A stretch of 64,000 nt of DNA, taken from positions 58,623-122,622 of the forward strand of contig CAWACR010000004.1 of assembly GCA_963780675.1 (NCBI GenBank), written 5' to 3'. Positions 8,676 through 18,396 of this stretch are shown here, piece by piece. Under the pieces are notes generated by a model that was not told the DNA's origin, did no database searches, and was given only the letters and a program-made list of their open reading frames with translations. Both the position numbers and the translations under genes were made by a program. The DNA comes from JAHECE01 sp963780675 (lineage in GTDB: Bacteria; Actinomycetota; Actinomycetes; Actinomycetales; JAHECE01). Position 1 is the first letter of the stretch. The number at the start of each line of letters is the position of its first letter.

Positions 8676-8749
8676 GCTGAGGTCGAGCGCTCTCGTTCGT
8701 GAGGTCGAGCGGTCCCTCGACCTCACGAACGGGAGCGCCCGACCTCAGC
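8676..8749. repeat. palindromic element, family A, full length
   Basis: This is a 74-bp near-perfect inverted repeat. The left arm starts GCTGAGGTCGAGCGCTCTCG and ends GTGAGGTCGAG; after a short loop the right arm returns as CTCGACCTCACGAAC and ends GACCTCAGC. Each arm is itself bounded by the direct repeat GAGGTCGAG. It lies between divergently transcribed ung and the DUF3263 gene. The same element recurs elsewhere in the window. Confidence 0.93.
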
Positions 8750-8826
8750 GGGACGGGGCGAATGACAGGCGTGTAGTTCGCGCCTACAGTGGTGCCAGAA
8801 CGACGACGCGCAGCGGGAGGTGGGGA

Positions 8827-9129
8827 ATGGGCACGGAGCAGGCTGCCGTCATCGAGACCACGCAGGTGCGTGGCGAGGAGGCACTCTCCGAGCGCGATCG
8901 CGCGATCCTCGCGTTCGAGCGCCAGTGGTGGAAGTACGCGGGCGCCAAGGAGACGGCCATCCGCGAGCTGTTCGACCTCTCCGCAACTCGCTACTACCAA
9001 GTGCTCAACAGCCTCATCGACGACCCCGACGCCCTTGCCGCCGACCCCCTCCTCGTCAAGCGCCTGCGTCGCATGCGCGACGAGCGTCAGCGCGCCCGCT
9101 CGGCTCGCCGTCTCGGCGTCGACCTCTGA
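8827..9129 (+). CDS. DUF3263 domain protein
   Basis: This is a 100-residue actinobacterial DUF3263 protein, a small helix-turn-helix-like regulator of unknown target. The core ILAFERQWWKYAGAKETAIR and RYYQVLNSLIDDP are the family signature. The start is an ATG with GGGAGGTGGGG upstream. It precedes the LytR_C gene by 26 bp and groL further downstream, an order conserved in many actinobacteria, which supports the call. A candidate -10 box TACAGT lies about 40 bp upstream. Confidence 0.9.
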   Translation: MGTEQAAVIETTQVRGEEALSERDRAILAFERQWWKYAGAKETAIRELFDLSATRYYQVLNSLIDDPDALAADPLLVKRLRRMRDERQRARSARRLGVDL

Positions 9130-9143
9130 GCCTGGCTACCGGC

Positions 9144-9158
9144 TAGCCTTCAGCCGTG
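9144..9158 (+). promoter_or_regulatory. probable leaderless promoter of the LytR_C gene
   Basis: TAGCCT at 9144-9149 fits the actinobacterial -10 pattern TANNNT, followed by six bases and the GTG start. There is no ribosome-binding site. This spacing places transcription start at or next to the start codon. Pattern-based call. Confidence 0.4.
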
Positions 9159-9779
9159 GCGAAGCGCGACTACCCCTATCCCGAGGACGAGTTCGACGCC
9201 CTCGGGACTGATCGCGTCCCCCAGGGCGTGCACCGGGCGCCTGTTCCCCGGTGGCGCGCCCTGCTGCCGTTCATCGTCGTGCTCATCCTCGCCCCGCTGC
9301 TCGCCTACGTCGGCGTGACGTATCTGTCCAACCTCGGCTCGCCGTCGTCGACGACGGCGCCCGCGGCCTCGGGCGAGCCCACGGCAGCGCCCGAGGAGAC
9401 GGCGGCCCCCGAGGACTCCGCAGCCTCGGAGGAGACGACGGCGCCCGAGGAGTCCGAGAGCCCGACGGCTGAGCCCGAGCCGACCGCCGAGGAAGCGACG
9501 ATCCTGCGGGACACGCCCGTCTTCGTCCTCAACGGCGCCGGTGTCGCGGGCCTCGCGGGCACCGCCTCGGAGAAGTTGACCGCCGACGGGTTCACCGACG
9601 TCACGCCGGACAACTACAGCTCGTCGGCGCCTACGGCGTCGACCGTGTACTACAACAACGCCGACCTCGCCGACACCGCGCAGCAGGTAGCGAGCGTGCT
9701 CGGCATCGGGCAGCTGGTCGAGCTGGCGAGCGCGACCGACAGCATCGCGGTCGTCCTCCGCGGCGACTACGTCCCCTGA
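9156..9779 (+). CDS. LytR C-terminal domain membrane protein
   Basis: This is a one-pass membrane protein: a short cytoplasmic N-terminus, a TM helix LLPFIVVLILAPLLAYVGV (about residues 35-53), a Glu/Pro/Thr/Ala-rich stalk (about 65-115), then a LytR_C domain (PVFVLNGAGVAGLAGTASEK to the end). LytR_C domains accompany cell-wall glycopolymer ligases, so a cell-envelope role is likely; this protein lacks the catalytic LCP domain. The GTG start at 9156 has no Shine-Dalgarno but TAGCCT lies exactly six bases ahead, the usual arrangement of a leaderless actinobacterial mRNA. Confidence 0.87.
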   Translation: MAKRDYPYPEDEFDALGTDRVPQGVHRAPVPRWRALLPFIVVLILAPLLAYVGVTYLSNLGSPSSTTAPAASGEPTAAPEETAAPEDSAASEETTAPEESESPTAEPEPTAEEATILRDTPVFVLNGAGVAGLAGTASEKLTADGFTDVTPDNYSSSAPTASTVYYNNADLADTAQQVASVLGIGQLVELASATDSIAVVLRGDYVP

Positions 9780-9844
9780 CGCGCGGGCAACGGGTGGGCC
9801 GGCTCGGCCGTCGGCGCTGACGGCGCCACCTCAGCAACGGGTGG

Positions 9845-9879
9845 GCTCGACCTCACGAACGAGAGGGCTCGACCTCAGC
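9845..9879. repeat. palindromic element, family A, single arm
   Basis: One arm only: CTCGACCTCACGAACGAGAG followed by GGCTCGACCTCAGC. It lies at the 3' end of the GH15-like gene on the minus strand. Its outer end reads CTGA on that strand and supplies that gene's TGA stop codon at 9875-9877. Confidence 0.85.
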
Positions 9880-11287
9880 GGGGGGTGGGCGGGGGGTCCT
9901 CCAGCTCGTGAGCCGCGAGCACCACCAGCGCGCACGTCCAGGCGAGCGGCGCGACCGCGGCCGGCGACCCGTCCGCGAGCACCTTCTCCGGCAGCGCGCC
10001 CGACGGCGTCCGGTGCGCGTCGAGCCAGGTCAGCCACTGCTCGGCCCGCTCGACATCCCCGACCGAAGCCGCGGCCAGCGCGTAGAGGGCGGTCTGCGGG
10101 GTCCAGGAGATGCCGTCGTCCTTCCACCCCGCGCCGGGGGCGAGCCCGCCGGCCGGCCGGAGCATCTGGGGGATCGATCCTTCCCAGGCGTCCAGCGCGC
10201 CGTCGAGCGCTGCCGGCTGGAACGGCGGCAGGAGGAACGCCGTCGCGGCGTCGGGGAGGTCGCGGCCGAGCTGCCGGGGGTAGCCGGGGCCGAAACCGTC
10301 CACGACCGCATCGCGCAGCCGGTTCGCCAACCCCCTGGCGCTCGAGGCGTCGCCCGGGCGTCCGGTGCTCCCGTAGATCTCCCGCGCCGCCTCGAGGCCG
10401 GCCAGCAGGGGCGCGGCCGTGCCGAGGGTCAGCCGACGCGCGCGCACCTCCCAGTAGTCGCTCGAGACGATCGGCAGGCCCGTCGAGGTGGCGGTCTGGG
10501 CGGCGATGAACGACGTCGACCGATCGACCAGCGGGGAGAGGCGCGCCGCGACGTCGGCCCGGGCCGCGCCATCGGGCAGCGCGGCGAGGAGGCGGGCCGT
10601 GGCCCAGAGCGCCCAGCCGGCGCCGTCGGACTGGGCGGGGCGGTCGTCGGGGACGGCGCCGGAGCCGTCGGGGAGGTAGCGCGCGGCGAACGAACCGTTG
10701 CTCGCCTGGAGGGCCTGCAGGTGGAGGAGGATGGCGAGGGCGTCGTCGGTGTGGCCCGTGGCGGCGAGCGCTGCGGCCCCGAACGAGGCGTCGCGCGGCC
10801 ACACGTACTCCCACCGGCGGTACTGCGCGGCGACCAGGGCGCCGTTGTCCCTGGTCAGGGCGCGGAGGTCGAGGAGCGCGCCGGCGACCATGTCCTCGAA
10901 CGGGCCGCCCGAGCCGGGCACCGTGCCCGCGGCGAGCCAGGCGCGGTCCGCCGCGGCGGCCTCCTGCGCGAGGGGGTCGATGACCCGGCTCCCGGGCAGA
11001 TAGGTCACGCCCGACCACGCGGGGACGACGACGACGGCGCCGGTCGCGTCCCGTGCGACGCCGTCGAGGTAGAGGTCGACGACGGGGTGCGCCGGCGCGC
11101 GGGCGGCCTGCGTGGCGGGGCTCACGGCGAGGGCGGCGAGCCCGGCCAGCGCCAGTGCGACGACCAGGGCGTTGAGCACGGGAGTGCGTCGGATCGGTGG
11201 GGCGAGGGCGACGCCGGCCTCGCCAGTGGCCGCGGACACGAACGCGAGTGTAGGGAGAAACTCACGAGGCAGGTCACGGTTTCGCAA
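9875..11287 (-). CDS. secreted GH15-like (glucoamylase-type) protein
   Basis: This has an alpha/alpha-barrel fold of the glucoamylase/GH15 kind. YVWPRDASFGAAALAATGH (about residue 160) is the typical GH15 block, followed by GWALWATARL and a late GWKDDGISWTPQTALYALA. There is an N-terminal hydrophobic stretch LNALVVALALAGLAALAVSP with SPATQAARA, so it is probably exported or anchored. The frame can start at a TTG at 11287; a GTG at 11239 is an alternative and neither has a good ribosome site. A clear GH15 catalytic Glu pair is not identifiable by eye, so activity is inferred. The last residues DPPPTPR and the stop come from a family A repeat arm. Confidence 0.75.
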   Translation of the reverse strand: MRNRDLPREFLPTLAFVSAATGEAGVALAPPIRRTPVLNALVVALALAGLAALAVSPATQAARAPAHPVVDLYLDGVARDATGAVVVVPAWSGVTYLPGSRVIDPLAQEAAAADRAWLAAGTVPGSGGPFEDMVAGALLDLRALTRDNGALVAAQYRRWEYVWPRDASFGAAALAATGHTDDALAILLHLQALQASNGSFAARYLPDGSGAVPDDRPAQSDGAGWALWATARLLAALPDGAARADVAARLSPLVDRSTSFIAAQTATSTGLPIVSSDYWEVRARRLTLGTAAPLLAGLEAAREIYGSTGRPGDASSARGLANRLRDAVVDGFGPGYPRQLGRDLPDAATAFLLPPFQPAALDGALDAWEGSIPQMLRPAGGLAPGAGWKDDGISWTPQTALYALAAASVGDVERAEQWLTWLDAHRTPSGALPEKVLADGSPAAVAPLAWTCALVVLAAHELEDPPPTPR

Positions 11288-11445
11288 CGATGATCACGAT
11301 TCGGCAACGGTGGACTGTGGGGGTGGGTCCGCGCACGCCCGGCCTCCGCTCGCCGCCGCGGTGAACGGGCGCCGTCGGCGGGTGGCCGCGGGCGCCGAAG
11401 GGGCGCCGTCGGCGGGCCCGATGCCCGCCGCAGGGGCGCCGTCGC

Positions 11446-11472
11446 CTTGCACTCACCGGCCGAGAGTGCTAA
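11446..11472 (+). promoter_or_regulatory. CIRCE operator 1 (HrcA site), upstream copy
   Basis: CTTGCACTC-N9-GAGTGCTAA. The right half matches the CIRCE consensus (TTAGCACTC-N9-GAGTGCTAA) exactly and the left half at 7 of 9 positions, with the canonical 9-bp spacer. It lies about 150 bp upstream of groL. Confidence 0.85.
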
Positions 11473-11479
11473 CCATGAC

Positions 11480-11506
11480 TTAGCACTCTCGCCTTGAGAG
11501 TGACAA
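11480..11506 (+). promoter_or_regulatory. CIRCE operator 2 (HrcA site), downstream copy
   Basis: TTAGCACTC-N9-GAGTGACAA. The left half is a perfect CIRCE half and the right half matches at 7 of 9, again with a 9-bp spacer. It starts 7 bp after the first CIRCE ends, so two HrcA dimers could bind side by side. The adjacent inner half-sites also form a mirror-image palindrome, GAGTGCTAA-N7-TTAGCACTC. Confidence 0.88.
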
Positions 11507-11623
11507 CAAAGCATGGCTGGGCCGGCGAGGCGTGCGGCGAGGCGGGACGTGACCGCCGCGGCGCGCGTCGTCCGTCGCGGGCGTCTGCTCGGCCGAACCG
11601 CATCGCGGAGGATCAGAACCCGA

Positions 11624-13249
<1,626 letters not shown>

Positions 13250-13289
13250 GTCCGGCCCGCTCAGGCGCAAGAGCCTGAATCCGTTCCAT

Positions 13290-13326
13290 CCGAAGGGCGG
13301 CACCCCGTGGGGGTGCCGCCCTTCGG
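13290..13326 (+). terminator. rho-independent-type terminator after groL
   Basis: A 17-bp perfect stem (CCGAAGGGCGGCACCCC with its complement GGGGTGCCGCCCTTCGG) and a 3-base loop, 40 bp after the groL stop. No long U-tract follows, as is common in actinobacteria. Confidence 0.88.
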
Positions 13327-13350
13327 CGTGTCCGGGCGGGCCGTCAGCTA

Positions 13351-13440
13351 GCGCACACAACTGGGACGGGGAAGGCTGGCGCGACGCCGGAAACGTGTCA
13401 CATCCGCCGCTTCTGTCCCACGTGTGTGTCGGAGTTGCCG
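13351..13440. repeat. palindromic element, family D (diverged copy)
   Basis: An imperfect inverted repeat: GCGCACACAACTGGGACGG on the left and CTGTCCCACGTGTGTGTCGG on the right. Its CACACAA/GGGACGGG blocks resemble the better copy at 23341-23439, and its GGCGGATGTGACA block (minus strand) recurs at about 43278. It fills the gap between the groL terminator and ureA. Confidence 0.55.
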
Positions 13441-13557
13441 CGTGCCGAGACGGACGGGCGTCGACACACCGTCGAAACACGGCCCGCGCCAAGATGGCCC
13501 CCGGGCCCGGCGGTTGAACCGCGGACGCGCCCGCACGTGACCAGCAGAGGAGCCCCG

Positions 13558-13860
13558 ATGCACATCACCCCCGCGGACAGCGAGAAGCTCCTCCTCGCGG
13601 TGGCCGGGATGGTGGCCCGGGACCGGCTCGCACGCGGGGTGCGGCTCAACTACCCCGAGACGGTCGCGCTCCTGACCACGTGGGTGATCGAGCGAGCGCG
13701 AGAGGGGCGCAGCGTGCCGGACCTGATGGTCGAGGGCCGCTCGGTGCTCACCCGCGAGGACGTCATGGACGGCGTCGCCGAGATGCTCCCCGACGTGCAG
13801 GTGGAGGCCACGTTCCCGGACGGACGCAAACTCGTCACGATCCACGAGCCCATCGCCTGA
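13558..13860 (+). CDS. ureA: urease gamma subunit
   Basis: This is the structural gamma subunit of urease (urea to ammonia and carbamate, cytoplasmic nickel enzyme). 100 residues, family length; MHITPADSEKLLL and the VRLNYPETVALLTTWVIE core are canonical. AGAGGAG lies ahead of the ATG. It is the first gene of ureABCFGD and its frame is intact. Confidence 0.97.
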   Translation: MHITPADSEKLLLAVAGMVARDRLARGVRLNYPETVALLTTWVIERAREGRSVPDLMVEGRSVLTREDVMDGVAEMLPDVQVEATFPDGRKLVTIHEPIA

Positions 13861-13889
13861 CGGCGCCCCGATCACCCAGGAGGTTCCCG

Positions 13890-14249
13890 ATGCCAACCGG
13901 CTCCACCACCGGCCCCGGCGCGATCCGCGTCCGCGAGGGCATGATCACCCTGAACGGCGACCGCACCCCCGCGGAGCGGATCGAGTTGGTGCTCCTCAAC
14001 ACCGGCGACCGCCCGATCCAGATCGGCTCGCACCTGCACCTCCCCGACGCGAACGCGGCGCTCGACTTCGACCGTGAGGCCGCGCACGGCTTCCGCCTCG
14101 ACATCCCTGCGGGCACGTCCCGCCGCTTCGAGCCGGGCGCGTCGCGGACCGTCACCGCGGTCGCGCTCAGGGGACGACGGCGCGTGCCAGGCCTCCAGCG
14201 CGACAAGGCGGACGGCGGCGCCCTCGAGACCGGAGCCCACGATGGTTGA
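13890..14249 (+). CDS. ureB: urease beta subunit
   Basis: This is the urease beta subunit, 119 residues. The ATG at 13890 follows CCAGGAGG; the start of the domain (GAIRVREGMITLNGDR), the QIGSHLHLPDANAALDFDR block and GFRLDIPAGTSRRFEPG are family hallmarks. It overlaps the ureC start by 8 bp. After VPGLQ the C-terminal tail is somewhat longer than usual but in frame. Confidence 0.95.
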   Translation: MPTGSTTGPGAIRVREGMITLNGDRTPAERIELVLLNTGDRPIQIGSHLHLPDANAALDFDREAAHGFRLDIPAGTSRRFEPGASRTVTAVALRGRRRVPGLQRDKADGGALETGAHDG

Positions 14250-15948
14250 GATCTCCCGCGCCCAGTACGCGGCGCTGTACGGACCCACCACCGGCGACCA
14301 GGTGCGCCTCGGCGACACCGACCTCTGGATCGAGGTCGAGGACGACCTCGTGGTCGGCGGCGACGAGGCGGTCTTCGGCGGCGGCAAGTCCATCCGCGAG
14401 TCGATGGCCCAGGGCGTCACCACGCGCGCCGAGGGCGCCCTCGACACCGTGATCACCGACGCGGTGGTCCTGGACCACTGGGGCATCGTCCGCGCGGACG
14501 TCGGCATCCGCGACGGGCGCATCGTGGCCCTCGGCCGCGCCGGCAACCCGGACATCGCGGACGGCATCCACCCGGACCTGCATATCGGCCCCTCCACGGA
14601 CGTCATCTCCGGCGAGGGCAAGATCCTCACCGCGGGCGGGATCGACGCCCACGTCCACCTCATCTCCCCGTCGCAGGTGGTCGAGGCGCTGGCCACGGGC
14701 CTGACCACCCTCTTCGGCGGCGGCACCGGCCCGTCCGAGGGCACCAAGGCCACCACGGTCACCCCGGGCGCCTGGCACCTGCGCGCGATCCACCGCAGCC
14801 TCGACCACCTGCCGGTCAACGTCCTGCTGATGGGCAAGGGCAACACCGTCAGCGCGGAGGGGCTCGCGGAGCAGGCCCTCGCCGGTGCCGGCGGCTACAA
14901 GGTCCACGAGGACTGGGGCTCCACGCCCGCGGCCATCGACGCCGCCCTCACCGCGGCGGAGCGCTGGGGCCTCCAGGTGGCCCTGCACTCGGACAGCCTC
15001 AACGAGGCCGGCTACGTGGAGTCCACGATCGCCGCGATCAAGGGGCGGTCGATCCACGCCTTCCACACCGAGGGCGCCGGCGGCGGCCACGCGCCGGACA
15101 TCCTCGCCATCGCGAGCCACCCCAACGTGCTCCCGGGCTCGACGAACCCGACCCTCCCGCACACGGTCAACACGGTCGCCGAGCACCTCGACATGCTCAT
15201 GGTGTGCCACCACCTCAACCCGCGCGTGCCGGAGGACCTCGCCTTCGCCGAGTCCCGCATCCGCGCCACGACGATCGCCGCCGAGGACGTGCTGCACGAC
15301 ATGGGCGCCCTGTCGATGACCTCCTCCGACGCCCAGGCGATGGGCCGGATCGGCGAGGTGATCACGCGCACCTGGCAGGTCGCGCACGTCATGAAGCACC
15401 GCCGCGGCCCCCTCGGCGGCGCCCTGCCCGCCGACAACGAGCGCGCCCGCCGCTACGTCGCGAAGTACACGATCAACCCCGCGATCGCGCACGGCGTGGA
15501 CGCCCACGAGTCGGCTCGGTCGAGCCCGGCAAGCTCGCCGACCTCGTCCTGTGGGAGCCCAAGTTCTTCGGTGTCCGCCCGTCCGTGGTGATCAAGGGCG
15601 GCGCAATCGTCTGGGGCGCGCTCGGCGACCCGAACGCCTCCATCCCCACGCCCCAGCCGGTGCTCATGCGCCCGGCCCTCACGGACGCGATCGGCGCCGA
15701 CCTCTCGCTCACCTTCGTCTCGCCCGCCGCACTCGACGACGGCCTGGCCGGCCGGCTCGGTCTGCGCCGGCGAACTGGTCGGCGTCGCCGACACCCGCGG
15801 CGTCACCAAGGCGGACATGCGCAACAACGACACCTCCCGCGCATCGACATCAACCCGGAGACGTTCGCGATCGACGTCGACGGCGAGCGCATCGAGCCCG
15901 CCCCCGCCGACCGCGCTCCCGCTCGCCCAGCTCTACTCGCTCTTCTAG
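14242..15948 (+). CDS. ureC: urease alpha (catalytic) subunit, 3' part frameshifted
   Basis: This is the nickel-containing catalytic subunit. Ni ligands and active-site elements are visible: HVHLISP, the carbamylated Lys in GYKVHEDWGSTP, HTEGAGGGHAPD, and MVCHHLNP. The frame is intact to about 15510. Beyond that the protein continues correctly only if small indels are corrected near 15512 (one base lost between GAG and GTC), 15770 (base gained before GAA), 15832 (base lost between ACC and CTC) and 15913 (base gained before CTC). After correction it ends AQLYSLF with TAG at 15946-15948, a normal urease end. About 568 residues when restored. The lost residues are all conserved, so I favour a sequence error over a pseudogene. 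Confidence 0.93.
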
Positions 15949-15955
15949 GGCGCGC

Positions 15956-16649
15956 ATGTCCCGCGACACACCACCGCCGACGACGGCGTCCGCCGAGCTC
16001 CTGCTCATGACGCTCGCCGACGCGCGGCTCCCCACCGGCGCGCACACGCAGTCGGCGGGCCTCGAACCCGCGATCCGCGCCGGCTGCCCCCCGCCGACGT
16101 CCCCGCCTACCTGGCCGCGCGCCTGCGGACGGTGACGCGCGTGGAGGCGGGGACCGCCGTCGTCGGCCGCCACGCCGCGCTCGACCGGCGGGGACCTCGG
16201 GGCCGTCCGCGACGCCTGGGCCGCGCGCACGCCGAGCCCGGCGCAGCGGGCCGCGTCGGAGAACCTCGGCCGGGGGTACCTGCGGCTGCTCCGGCGGCTG
16301 TGGCCGGACAGCCCGCTGGCCCCGGCACTCGCGGCTCTCGGAAGACCGCCGAGGCCGCTCGTGGTGGGCGCCGTCGCCGCGCTCGCCGGCCTGGACCCCG
16401 CGCAGACCGTCCGGCTCGTGGGCTACGAGGAGGCGCAGACGATCGCGTCCGCCACGCTGAAACTCGCGCCGGTGGACCCGGTCGCTCGCGACCGGCTGGG
16501 TGATCGGCGCCCACGCCGCGATCGAGGCGATGGCCGCCGACCTCGCCGGCCTCACCCACCCGCGCCAGATCCCCGCCGACGCCGCCCCGCTCGCCGAGCA
16601 CTGGGCCCAGGACCATGCCCGCGCCACCGAGAGGATGTTCAGTGCCTGA
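15956..16649 (+). CDS. ureF: urease accessory protein UreF, frameshifted
   Basis: UreF works with UreD and UreG in GTP-dependent nickel insertion into urease. The ATG at 15956 gives MSRDTPPPTT, then LLLMTLADARLPTGAHTQSAGLE, the UreF N-terminal signature. Pieces in other frames supply VGAVAALAGLDPAQTVRLVGYEEAQTIA-like sequence (about 16360-16490) and IGAHAAIEAMAADLAGL, ending ATERMFSA at the TGA 16647-16649. At least three single-base shifts are needed (about 16090, 16185, 16495). Its stop overlaps the ureG GTG. Confidence 0.85.
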
Positions 16650-17393
16650 CCTCACCGCCTCCGCCCACACCCGCTCCCTGCGCCTCGGCGTCGGCCGGGC
16701 CGGTCGGCACGGGCAAGTCGCTCGCTCATCGCGCTGCTGTGCCGCGAACTGGCCGCTGACCTGCAACTCGGCGTCATCACCAACGACATCTACACCGACG
16801 AGGACGCCCGCTTCCTCCGTTCCGCCGGCGTCCTGGACCCCGAGCGCATCCGCGCGGTGGAGACCGGCGCCTGCCCGCACACCGCCATCCGCGACGACGT
16901 CACCGCCAACCTCCTGGCCGTCGAGGACCTGGAGGAGGAGTTCGCGCCCCTGGACGTGGTGCTCGTGGAGTCAGGCGGCGACAACCTCACGGCCACGTTC
17001 TCGCCCGCGCTGGTCGACGCGCAGATCTTCGTGCTCGACGTCGCGGGCGGCGGGGACGTCGCGCGCAAGGGCGGGCCGGGCATCGCGCGCGCGGACCTGC
17101 TCGTGGTGAACAAGACCGACCTCGCGCCCTACGTGGGCGTGGACGTGCCGCAGATGGTCGCGGACGCGCGGGCGGCGCGGGACGGTCGGCCGGTGGTCGC
17201 GCTCTCGCGGCTGGACCCGGCGTCCGTGGCCGAACTGGTCGCGTGGGTGCGGGGCGTGCTCGCGGCGCACGCGGGGGGCCGGCACGTGCCGGTCGACCCC
17301 GGCCCGATGGCGCCGCACTTCCACGCCGACGGCGGCTGGCACACCCACGACGACGACGGCGCCCCGCACGCGCACGATCACCCCCACCCGTGA
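16642..17393 (+). CDS. ureG: urease accessory GTPase UreG, 5' part frameshifted
   Basis: This SIMIBI GTPase drives nickel delivery. The GTG at 16642 overlaps the ureF end. The P-loop is present but split: GVGGPVGTGKSSLIALLC is recovered when one extra base is removed before GGG (about 16701) and another before the second TCG (about 16724). Downstream the frame is intact: GVITNDIYTDEDARFL, VETGACPHTAIRDD, VVLVESGGDNLTATFSP, LLVVNKTDLAPYVG. The C-terminal tail is His-rich (HFHADGGWHTHDDD, HAHDHPHP), a probable nickel-storage tail. Confidence 0.92.
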
Positions 17394-18142
17394 CCCGGAT
17401 CGAGGTGGCGGCCGCGCCTGGGCGGGCGCGGTGCGTCGTCGTCGGCGGAGCGCTGAGCCCGCGGGTTCTCCGGGCGGACCCCGACGGCGCGCGCGTGGCC
17501 CTCGTGGCGACGGGAGCCCTGCTGCTGGGCGGGGACGAGGTGCTGATCGACGTCGTCGTGGGGGCCGGGGCGTGGCTCGAGGTGGTCGAGACCGCCGGGA
17601 CGGTGGCATACCCGGGGCCGGCGTCGTCGTGGACGGTGCGGGCGCGGCTCGGGGCGGGTGGGGTGCTGGTGTGGGCGGGGCTGCCGTTCGTGGTGGCCGA
17701 GGGCGCTGACGTGCGGCGGGAGCACAAGCGCTCGAGCTCGGCCGACGGCGCCCGGGCCGTCCTGCGGGAGACCACCGTGCTGGGGCGAGCGGGGGAGCGG
17801 GGCGGGGCGGTCCGGGTGCGGACGGACGTGACGCGGGCCGGGCGAGACCTACTCGTGGAGGACCTGGACCTGGCGCCGGGGGTGCGGTCCGGGCCTGGGG
17901 TGCTGGGGCCGTACCGGGTGCTGGACGTGGTCTCGGCGTTCGGGTTCCGGCCGCCGGCGGAGGATCGGGACGGGCGTCCCGCGGTCGGACCGGCGGGTGG
18001 GCCCGCGGGACGCGGGCGTGGTGTCGCGCACCGGATGGACCTGGCGGGACCGGGCGCCGTCGTCCGCTTCCTCGGGACCGATGCACATGAGTCCCCGCTC
18101 GAGGGCCGAGCCGAGTCCTGGGCCGCCGCCGCACGCGCCTGA
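17390..18142 (+). CDS. ureD: urease accessory protein UreD
   Basis: UreD (UreH) scaffolds urease activation. 250 residues, frame intact. The GTG at 17390 overlaps the ureG stop by three bases. Recognisable features are the beta-rich fold with WLEVVETAGTVAYPGP and WAGLPFVVAEGADVRREHK. It closes the ureABCFGD operon, the order typical for actinobacteria. Confidence 0.9.
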   Translation: MTRIEVAAAPGRARCVVVGGALSPRVLRADPDGARVALVATGALLLGGDEVLIDVVVGAGAWLEVVETAGTVAYPGPASSWTVRARLGAGGVLVWAGLPFVVAEGADVRREHKRSSSADGARAVLRETTVLGRAGERGGAVRVRTDVTRAGRDLLVEDLDLAPGVRSGPGVLGPYRVLDVVSAFGFRPPAEDRDGRPAVGPAGGPAGRGRGVAHRMDLAGPGAVVRFLGTDAHESPLEGRAESWAAAARA

Positions 18143-18207
18143 GCTCCATCCCCGCTCGACCTCGGCGAAATGGGGGCGGCGGAGGGTTGCGGTTTCGTGC
18201 TGTTCCG

Positions 18208-18245
18208 GAAATGCGCCGGTCACATTCGGTGATCACACGGGAAAC
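18208..18245 (+). promoter_or_regulatory. candidate GlnR-type box array upstream of urtA
   Basis: Four pentamers at exact 11-bp steps: GAAAT-N6-GTCAC-N6-TGATC-N6-GAAAC. The actinobacterial GlnR site is a run of GTNAC and GAAAC half-sites separated by six bases; two of the four match fully, one at 4 of 5 and one poorly. It is located between the urease and urea-transporter operons, about 150 bp before urtA, where nitrogen control is expected. No binding evidence. Confidence 0.42.
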
Positions 18246-18336
18246 ACGGCGTCCCTACGTTCGGCACCCAAGGGCTCGGCGATCCGTTCGGGGGAACGGA
18301 GATCCGAGCCCGGTGCGTCACCTCCTACCGGACCCC

Positions 18337-18380
18337 GTGGCCGCTCGGCCACCACCCGTCCCCGTGGCCCCCTCGGCCAC
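18337..18380 (+). promoter_or_regulatory. twin hairpins in the urtA leader
   Basis: GTGGCCGCTCGGCCAC (18337-18352) and GTGGCCCCCTCGGCCAC (18364-18380) are two near-identical stem-loops 11 bases apart, ending 16 bases before the urtA start and just before its AAAGGA ribosome site. They could form a small transcript structure affecting termination or translation. Function unknown. Confidence 0.5.
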
Positions 18381-18396
18381 GCCGAAAGGAAACGCA

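Noticed and set aside
11464..11488. GAGTGCTAA-N7-TTAGCACTC as a single CIRCE
   Set aside because: The arms are in the reverse order and the spacer is 7 bp; the proper reading is two adjacent CIRCE elements sharing this central part.
14167..15507. Minus-strand frame opposite ureC
   Set aside because: Val/Asp/Gly/Arg repeat composition typical of antisense shadow; ureC is certain on the plus strand.
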